Assembly: GCA_009617715.1 (NCBI GenBank)
Contig: VTFK01000560.1
Coordinates: forward strand, 62,001 to 126,000
Origin: Plectrocnemia conspersa
Lineage: Eukaryota > Arthropoda > Insecta > Trichoptera > Polycentropodidae
Direction of reading: 5' to 3'
Length of the DNA: 64,000 bases
The position numbers were made by a program, and so were the translations under genes. The notes beneath the pieces are model-generated. The model had not been told where the DNA came from, searched no databases, and saw only the letters and a program-made list of their open reading frames with translations. Positions 56,057 to 64,000 of this stretch are shown here, one piece after another. The stretch's first letter is position 1, and each line of letters opens with the position of its first letter.

Positions 56057-58315
56057 AAAGATTATAGATGACATACACGTTTTATTATCATGTATTTTGG
56101 ACAGGTTAGGTGCGAGAGAACGTTGGTTTGACCCTTTAACATATGTGATGTTTCGCAACTGTCAAAAATGTCATTTGGCTTAGTTCCAAAAAACACAATC
56201 AGAACGCTATTATCTCATTGACTTAATGCATGCATATTAGTTTGCCTAATTCATGAATGGAGCAATGGGCTTACACTTTTCATGAATTTGACAAAAAAAT
56301 GCCCATTTTGAGCAATAAGCGATTTTACTGATTCGCAGTGTATCACAAACATTAATGTTCTAATTAATTCTACTATCTTAGTTTTTACTCATAAATTTTC
56401 GGTAAAACTCGTCGTTTTTTTCTTTGACAAAAACGTTCAAATATAATTTTTATGTTTGGTTATGATTTATAATGCATATTTAATCTATAGAAAACTAAGC
56501 ATATATTGTATTATATATTTTTTTATACAAAATTAAAATGTTTGTTTAGTAGTGATGTATGTACATTTAATCTTTTTATGGCGTGTACGTTTTTTATTTA
56601 TTTTTTGCGTTTTTTCCAAAACTTGTACAGCTGTGATTGGTCACAATTGAAAGTTGACATAGCTTAACATGTGCACACGACCTTTTTTTTGTTTTATTCA
56701 TAGAAAGCAATATCGAGGACCTTTAAAAATTAGAAGCTTGTAAATAAAACACTTTTATAATATTTTGACAAAATTAATTTGACGTAACTTCACCCTTATT
56801 TATATAAATTCTTGTATTCTGCCTGGCATCGATAAATACAGTGAAAATTTGCTTACCATCTTTTCCAAACAGATTAAATTTGACTGCGTTGGAGAAAGCC
56901 ACTATTCTCCTATCTTCGACGGTCCAATGGCGATGAGCTGTTGCCCATTCAAGACGATTCTTTTTAATTTTCTTAGTAAATAGTGTTTTTTTTTATCGGT
57001 TTTCGCGCTTTAAATTCAGCTTCAACCAAACATCTAATAATTTAGAGCCGGCGATAAAACATATTTATAATTATGTTTGAAGCTCTGTTTCCTGATTCGA
57101 CAGGGTCGGGTATCGGCCGACATGAACATAAAAAAGATGCTCATGCTGAGAAAAAGTAGTACAGGATATAATCAACTATTGTATATATCTGGATTTTTAG
57201 TAAAAAAATAATGAAAAATTATGTAATATTTTATATGAATCGATAATCTATGTTTCTACGGTGCTATCTATATAAAAAAGTAAATAAGATCACATTAAAG
57301 CCTGAAAACAATTAGAAAAGAATAAATTCAACGATAAGGCTTATTTACTCGGATTATTACGAACACGTAACAAAATGCAAAAAAATACTGCCGGGGCGTT
57401 ATTAGATATGACCCTGATAAGTGGCTTTGATGCACCATGACAGCGTAATGAAACTACAAACTAAACAAACGTATAAAAAATAAGATTTACAACGAATGCA
57501 CTTAAGATATATGAATATCTATAGATATTAGTATTAGAGTAACAGATAGCGTCTATGATACACTTATAGCTAATACTTTAGCTGAAGAAATGCGTCACTG
57601 GCGCGTCAGTCTATTTGTAATATGTTAAGACTATAAATTTAGAATTCGAACATATGTTACGTTTTTGGAACGAGTAAATATAATATTATTCGTTGAATTT
57701 AGATTCGGTGGACGTATGAAATATTATTATAAAGCAATTTGAAATTTAGGAAGTGCCATAGAAGACGTTCTGAAGTCGAATTAAAGAAACTTTCAAAGAA
57801 TAATAATCGATCGGATGCGGCGCGACTCGTATATGATATAAACAATGATTTTAACCACCAAGCACCGAAGAAAGGAGGTAACGCATAAATTATCAACGTG
57901 AATGAAAATCTTATATGAGTTGATATATGATTTAAGAATGCAACAATATTAAAATTTAATAACGCTCAGTAATATATGCACCGTTACACTATTATAAGAA
58001 TCCATCACTATTTGCCTCTCACCTATTCTTTGTAGGGTTGTGCTCTGTGCTTCTAAACAATCAGTAAATTATCTCATCCTATAAAACGGACTTGTTTGCC
58101 ATTTAAAGAAAATAGTAGTAAAATGTCCCAAATGTTTTAAATTAGAGGTCAATAAAATCACATTCAAAGTACGATTCTTGGCAAAGCATTTTGAATGTCA
58201 TTCCAAGACATAAATATATTCGGAGAAAGTCTGATCGACCGTCTGCCATCGAGATAAAAAATATTTGTATTATATTTGAACATGCTCATGTGCACTTTCT
58301 TCAATGAAGACGAGG
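56057..58315. other. AT-rich DNA, nothing assignable
   Basis: No coding frame or clear repeat end was recognised in this stretch. Confidence 0.5.
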
Positions 58316-58485
58316 CAGTAGCGTAGCTAAGGGCGCCCCAGGCGGCACTTGCTTGTAGGCGGCATTTTCGCGATTGAAGAACCGTTCGTGTAATGTGGTG
58401 CTTAAACTGAATGCCCTATAAAATATATATCCATGAATAGCTAAGATGTATATGTGAAAACAACAGTTTAACAAATGCTGATTTT
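58316..58485. mobile_element. Truncated copy of the hAT MITE family
   Basis: Begins CAGTAGCGTAGCTAAGG and shares GGCGGCACTTGCTTG, GCGGCATTTTCGCGAT and AATGCTGATTTTAT with the complete element at 9514-9778. The right end is lost. Confidence 0.7.
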
Positions 58486-59344
58486 ATTGCCCGGTTGGTC
58501 AGAAAATAGCAATAAAATAAACCAGTAAATTCTTTATCACGTCTTTACTGGTTTGCGTAATGACTATAATTTCCGGTGGAATTCTATATGTCATAGCGTG
58601 ACATTCAATGGCCCTTAATAGCTTTTAATTACACATCTGTATGAACGTTGAATGTAATTTTTTTCCACTTTACTTTTTATCTAATATTTTCTAAAGTAGT
58701 CGAATTTATCAAATTTTAATAAAATTATTTACAACTTTCAGTTAATTCCTATCAACGACACTAGCTACCTGAGAGATTGTGATATGTTATTATTTTTAAT
58801 TTTCTTTTGAATAAGTAAAGCCTTAAGTAGTCCAAACAACGGCCTTTTATGTAGTCTAGTATCTTTACTCCCATTATTATCAAAGTTCTACCAGCATATT
58901 TTTATTTATAGAGCTACATTTCTAGGGTATGTAGGAAATTATTAAATTTGTTTTTAAGGTTTTTTAATTGTCAATGTTTTATCATGGATTTTCTTAATAT
59001 GTGGCCCAAGAATACTACTTCGTGTTCTTAAGAATTCCGATATATCTAGTTTTTTCCTTTCTCTAATCCCGAGTACACTCACAATATTTTCTATGTTTAC
59101 GAAGTAAAGTAGAAAATATTATAATATTACGACATTCATGCGTACTAAGTATCCTTAACTAAAGTAAATCATGTTAAACATCAACGATGATTAGTTGATT
59201 TTTTCATTTTTACTCGTCCAGATTTTTTTATTCAAATTGGCAAATCGTCTTGCAATAATCAAATGTCATGACTAATTTGTTGATTTTTTACTTGTTTTGA
59301 ATGATATATTGTAGCGCCTAACCTAAACCATTATGAATACAAAA

Positions 59345-59670
59345 ACGCAATTTAACATAGCGACGGTACGATTTTATGACTTTTGACGTGGATTTTTGAC
59401 TTCTGGGAAGACATAATTGTGTTTTGCTCTCTCGTATTGAGCAAAATTCGGTTTAGATATGCTTCATTCGATTTATTTAAAGTAGTAATATTGTTGAAAA
59501 ATCTTAATGTGAACGGTAAATAACTGAACGTTTCCACTGCGACGGCATGATTTTATTGCTTTTGACGTGGATTTTAAACGCGGACCCCTTGAACTTGGCC
59601 AGAAAAATGCAAGACATTTAATGAAATACTATGAATTTCCAAAAAATTTTGCCCCCCCCCCCTCCCTTAA
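59345..59670. repeat. Dispersed repeat family 2, second copy, with C-tract
   Basis: Matches 5018-5222 (TTTTTGACTTCTG, GAGCAAAATTCGGTTTA), with a partial third unit and a run of C at about 59651-59664. Confidence 0.5.
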
Positions 59671-60069
59671 ATACAGTTGAAATGGTTACCACTCAAAGAA
59701 AATCTAAAAAAAACAGTTTCGAATCTATCCTGAAAACATTTTTTTTAAATTTAGTTTGTTAATTATTATTTATTCTTGTTTTTGTATTAAATTATATTAT
59801 TTTATTCTTTTACTGAATTTTAATTGCAATATTCTTAAAATATTAGTATTTTTTATATGTCTGTTTCATTGTTGTAAGATAAGTGTTTTATTTTATAAAT
59901 TAATAAAGCTGTTTATATTTTAATTTTATGTTTTTTTCTTGTATTTATAAGAAAATTAAAGATTTTATTTATTTATTCACTTTTTATTAGAATTGAACAG
60001 AATTAGCAACTCATATGAATATCTATCTATTGTATATGTTTCTTTTTGGAATACTGCTTATTACACAAT

Positions 60070-60145
60070 ATTACAGACAGAGCCGGTCCTAGGTTATTTG
60101 GCACCCCAGGCAAAAACTAAATTTGCACCCTCCCCCCCACTATTA
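60070..60145. repeat. Fragment of a CAGAGCCGGTCCTAGG-type transposon end
   Basis: CAGAGCCGGTCCTAGGTTAT, then GGCACCCCAGGCAAA and a C-tract, the form of hAT-like element ends common in animal genomes. Only one end is present. Confidence 0.4.
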
Positions 60146-60439
60146 ATACTATAATAACTCATTACATGAGCTCAAAAATATAATTCAATAAAAGAAATCT
60201 AATATTATATTTGACACAATACTCTTTTTTATGCGATTGTAGGTATTGAAGAATTTGTAGTTTTTTTATGTCGTCATTTTTTATGCGTGAAATAATCTAA
60301 AGAGTACACAGCAGGGTGTACAAAAAACTAATCTCCTCGGTGAGATTAGATCACAATGAGAAATGTCAAATGCCAAGTGAGAGTACAAAATGATCTATCA
60401 AAACCTGTTGCGAACATTCAACAGTCTACGACAGGGCGA

Positions 60440-62001
60440 TGCTCTAGCGTAAGGATGGCTAACCTTTTTTCCCAAGTGGGTCAAATTTGATATTTTTTCA
60501 TTAAATCCATGTGGCGGGTCACAGGTTGAGTAATTAAAACAATAATAAATAAAGGCTTACAAGTTTTATTAACATTGAAGTTTACAAGCAAAATTTCAAT
60601 GAACTCTTTATAAATGAAATAAAGAAAGGAAAAATAAACCGTGTAATGGGAAATCTATTGTTGTTTATTTGTGCAGGTGCATAGTTAGTGGTTTTTAATC
60701 TTACGCATGCAGCGGTCATTTTTTTACTAAGTCGATTTCATAGTCCTGATTTAATAAAATTCATCAATGAAAATAAATAACTGTTTGCGTGCATACGTTG
60801 AACCGAACATAGTTAAAAGCGCAGTAGCTAACCTTTTCATTCCTTCAAATGAGCTTGGTGAAGAGTTCCATTCTTGTAATATTATATTTCGACTTTTTCC
60901 TCTATTGATTTATTCTCAATTTCATGTGCATTTTTCACTAATTCGACGTTTAATTCTATAAATTTATTTCTCCATATAAAACTGTTTTGGAACTTACTAA
61001 TTCCATTTCTAAATTATCAAAGATTTATATTCAATTATGTGTGGGGATATAACAAATGTAATAGTTGTTTAAATTGATTATTCCTGTCTTTATTTCTTCT
61101 AAACACGATCAACATCGTTTAATTGCTTTATCATTAGTTTCTAAATTAACTGAAGTTACAAAATATTTCATTGTTTTCGAATTTAAATCATTAATGAATA
61201 TATCGATTCTCATCTTGTTCACGTAAGAAGATTTTTATTTCATGGTGCAAATTAACAAAGCGATTTAAAACTTGTCCATCGAACGTTAGTGTACATTAAA
61301 AGTCCTGAATATTGAAAATCTACCTCTTCTAATAATTTTGAAAATTCTCGCTTATTTAAAGCTTGTGCAGATAATATATATGATTTGCAACACTTGTTAC
61401 AATTGATATCACATTATCGAATGATTTTAATTTCCCTTTTCTGCAATGAAATTCAGTTGAAAGATGTTAAATTTTTGGCTTCAGTAGGTTTATAAATCCT
61501 ATGTTTTTTCCAACCATGCTTGGGGCACCATCAGTCGTTACAGAAACAATCTTCATTTCAGTAATGTTTAACGTAAACTTGTTCATAATTCAGCACCGGT
61601 AGTTCTTTCTGGCAAATTCATCAATTTGATCAATTCTTCTTTTATAATATTTCCAGATTTAAATCTCACAATACCTGTTGTATATCTGTACTCTCGTCCA
61701 AAGAAATCGAGTACATTCACAAAGTAATCGTGTCAAAGTATCTTCGTCCAAAGCTAATATACGATCTTTTCCCTCAAAGTCAGCAAATAAAGATCGCTAA
61801 CCCTGTCGATTTTTTCCATGTCGTGCAATACAATGCGACTAAAAATATTTAAAAACAATGAAATGAGATTTTTATGCATCGTTTCAAAATGTCGCCTTAC
61901 GTTGTAACTATGAGACAGATGCTTTTATTGTCTGTTTCAATAACTCCATACTTGAAAAGCCATTCTTCATCGTATTATCTTACTTTCTTAACTGTTGACA
62001 T
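60440..62001 (-). pseudogene. Dead hAT transposase (GTF2IRD2/ZBED5-like), copy 1
   Basis: Minus-strand remnant. The N-terminus at about 62001 reads MSTVKKVR, a stop, then YDEEWLFKYGVIETDNKSIC. Further in are TTDGAPSMVGKN (about 61540-61500) and ALNKREFSKLLEEVDFQYSG then LLMYTNVRW (about 61360-61275). The distal element end near 60448 has AAGGATGGCTAACCTTTT. These words are typical of the hAT lineage related to vertebrate GTF2IRD2 and ZBED5. Stops and frameshifts throughout. Confidence 0.75.
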
Positions 62002-62037
62002 GGTGATCTTCAGGATTAATATATTTATAATTACTAT

Positions 62038-62062
62038 CTATTTATATATATATATATATATA
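62038..62062. repeat. Short (TA)n tract
   Basis: About 12 TA repeats just upstream of the dead transposase start. Confidence 0.8.
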
Positions 62063-62879
62063 CAAAATAATTTACCTGTTTGAAATTGTTCACCTGCTCT
62101 TTTGATATGACAATCCAATAAACGATTTGTTTCGCGAACTCCGGTGACAGCCGCTGTTAGGCCGTAACAAGATTTGTAATGGCCATATACAGAATAGATG
62201 GAACACAACTACCAATTATTAAAGTAAAACAATATAGAAGAGTACAGTAAAACATTTGTCATTCGCGTTAATGATGATGATTCTTCTACTGATTCAAGTG
62301 ATGACAACGACGATCAATAAATGGATACTAAATACTTTCACCAACACCACGGCCTCATCTGGTTTTATGCTATCCATAACGATCTGGTAAAAGTATATAA
62401 AAAAATCATTTTTTCAAATTTCGAATAGACCTTTAAAATAAATTATTTAAATATAATAAATTAAACAATTAGTAACTTTGTGCGACCTATCCCATCCACA
62501 GTCGTCCGCTCTTTTTAAATGACGGGACCTGTACATTTGCGTTGCTTTGTCGGGCCCTCAGCGCCAAGCGCACGTATACATGCGTTCGTCTAAACCCATG
62601 TTTTTTTTAATAATACTAGAGGGAGATGGCTCGCTATAATTGTTTTAAAAATCAATTCGTATTTTTATTAAGATTTTACAAAATTATTATTATAACAATT
62701 TGAGCTAAAACAGCGATGTGTATACATATATATTTTTTTTTTTTTATCAAATATAATATTTTTTAATAAAAGAATATTTTAAATTTGTATGTTGCTGGCT
62801 TTATTAACTTATACTATAAATCATTAAAAATATAGCCAACGTTCTATGGTTTGATGAACATCTAAATAACTTAATTAAA

Positions 62880-63460
62880 AATATAAATATGTGTCATCAC
62901 AAATGGAAGCTACAACCTAGTATTATCTTAGCCCAGAAAAAACTCTCGCTTATCGAAGGAAAATAAAAGTAAAATACTATATTAAAATGTTTAATAATAC
63001 TAATAATAACCAATTGAAAATATGGAAAAATATTAAAACAATTATCAAAAACACTCGAAAAATGTAATTTTAAATAATAATGGAGATTTAATTATAGATA
63101 AAAAAATAATAGACAATGAATTTAATAAACATTTCATCTTAATTGAAACATTTTTATCAAATCAAACACAAATTTCCATTGATGATATAACACTATCACA
63201 AATATGGCTCAAGTTAACAGATCTTATAAGTATCGACCTATATCTGTTACCAATTATATCAAAAAATTTTGAATCAATTATAGCCAATAGAATAAATTAG
63301 TTTTTGAAAAGCTTAGTTTACAATATGGATTTAGAAGCAAATCCAAAACAAAATATGCGGCTTTTGCTTTAATTAATGAAATACAACAAAGGCTTAATGA
63401 TAAAAATAAAACTTCAGCATTATTTATAGACATAAAAAAAGCTTTTGATAGAATAAACCA
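62880..63460 (+). pseudogene. LINE reverse-transcriptase fragment
   Basis: Plus-strand remnant of a non-LTR retrotransposon. It shows a linker-like NNQLKIWKNIKTIIKNTRK, then YRPISVTNYIKK, YGFRSKSKTKYAAFALINEI and the RT motif SALFIDIKKAFDRIN at the right edge. The frame is broken between blocks. The sequence is cut at about 63460, where a hAT end begins. Confidence 0.75.
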
Positions 63461-64000
63461 GGCATGGCGAACCTTTTTGGGTGTGTGGATATAAAATAAA
63501 TTTTGATGTCTTTTCAAATCTCCTGAAATGTTTAAATCTTGAAGAAAACTCGTTGATTATCGATTGAATAACTACAGAAAATTATTGTGTTAATTTGATT
63601 TGGTCTGGCTTTTCTTCTGCAAAATTTTTTTTTGTATTTGGGAAGTATTTGAAGGTGTTAGATACAACTTCACGATAAAAAATTTGTAATTTAGCTTGAA
63701 ATTCTTTGATTAAATCAAACATAACATTAATTGTTTTGTTAACACCTTGCAGTTTGATATTTAATTCATTTAAATGTAAGCACAAATCAGTAAAAAACAT
63801 TAATTTTGACAGCCATTCGACGTCTAGTAGCTCATTATATTTTTCAATGAGATTTTCGTTAATTAAAAAAAGCTTAACTTCATCCAAACACTTTTCAGCA
63901 ACTTAACCATCGCACGTTGTTGTACATAAGTAAACCATTATATACTGAGTTTACCTCGTTTAATAATTCTAAAAAAAATCGTTCATTTAATCCGCGTGCA
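63461..64000 (-). pseudogene. hAT transposase (GTF2IRD2/ZBED5-like), copy 2, partial
   Basis: Minus strand, continuing beyond the window. Reads GLNERFFLELLNEVNSVYNG then LLMYNNVRW, a frameshift, then EVKLFLINENLIEKYNELLD, WLSKLMFFTDLCLHLNELNI and KLQGVNKTINVMFDLIKEFQ. All are matched in order by GTF2IRD2-like hAT proteins. The element end AGGCATGGCGAACCTTTTTG lies at about 63461. Same family as 60440-62001, less decayed. Confidence 0.8.

Noticed and set aside
62261..62320. Acidic short frame ending DSSTDSSDDNDDQ
   Set aside because: Too short, with no start or family signal; may be the end of a decayed transposase but cannot be supported.

Overview
The window reads as nuclear DNA of an insect. 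The background is very AT-rich and non-coding, with short GC-rich coding exons, GT..AG introns and several kinds of degraded transposon. I cannot place the order or species from sequence alone. Five protein-coding genes can be read with confidence. They occupy the first 4 kb and the 15.5-49.2 kb stretch; most of the rest is repeat-derived or featureless AT-rich DNA.

0-4.1 kb: a minus-strand ropporin-1-like gene (ROPN1L; RIIa-domain protein of the flagellar/ciliary radial spoke). It is read here as seven phase-compatible exons, with an RFX-type X-box 25 bp upstream of the ATG. 4.1-15.4 kb: no confident gene. It holds a hAT MITE with an exact 8-bp target-site duplication beside a coding-like fragment, a pogo/Tigger-like remnant and inverted-repeat debris. 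15.5-35.3 kb: a plus-strand MYRF homologue (membrane-anchored, self-cleaving transcription factor) of 18 exons. It has two mutually exclusive, same-phase first exons 11 kb apart. Its large first intron carries two dead mariners, several tRNA-derived SINE copies and one copy of a 3.5-4.5 kb repeat.

35.3-38.5 kb: (TA)n arrays and a long foldback MITE. 39.2-49.1 kb: a tight head-to-tail cluster on the plus strand. O6-alkylguanine-DNA alkyltransferase (MGMT) ends in a TGA that overlaps the ATG of a secreted Cys-rich DUF4789-type protein. That gene's stop is followed 8 nt later by a consensus splice donor, and a consensus acceptor lies just upstream of an intronless sedoheptulokinase (SHPK). The arrangement suggests shared or polycistronic transcripts. 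The intron of the DUF4789-type gene contains a piggyBac-like element (TTAA duplication) interrupted by a hAT element (8-bp duplication), and further on a probable solo LTR.

49.2-64 kb: repeats, including the second copy of the long repeat with a PIF/Harbinger-like MITE inside it, an unassigned coding-like island at 50.5-51.1 kb, two dead minus-strand hAT transposases of the GTF2IRD2/ZBED5-like type, and a LINE reverse-transcriptase fragment cut by one of those hAT copies.

I found no new enzymatic or defence system. The observations most worth following are the operon-like MGMT/DUF4789/SHPK arrangement, the alternative MYRF N-termini, the foldback element with modular TTGCTCAC/TTGGTCAC arms in a MYRF intron, and the X-box on the ropporin-like gene.
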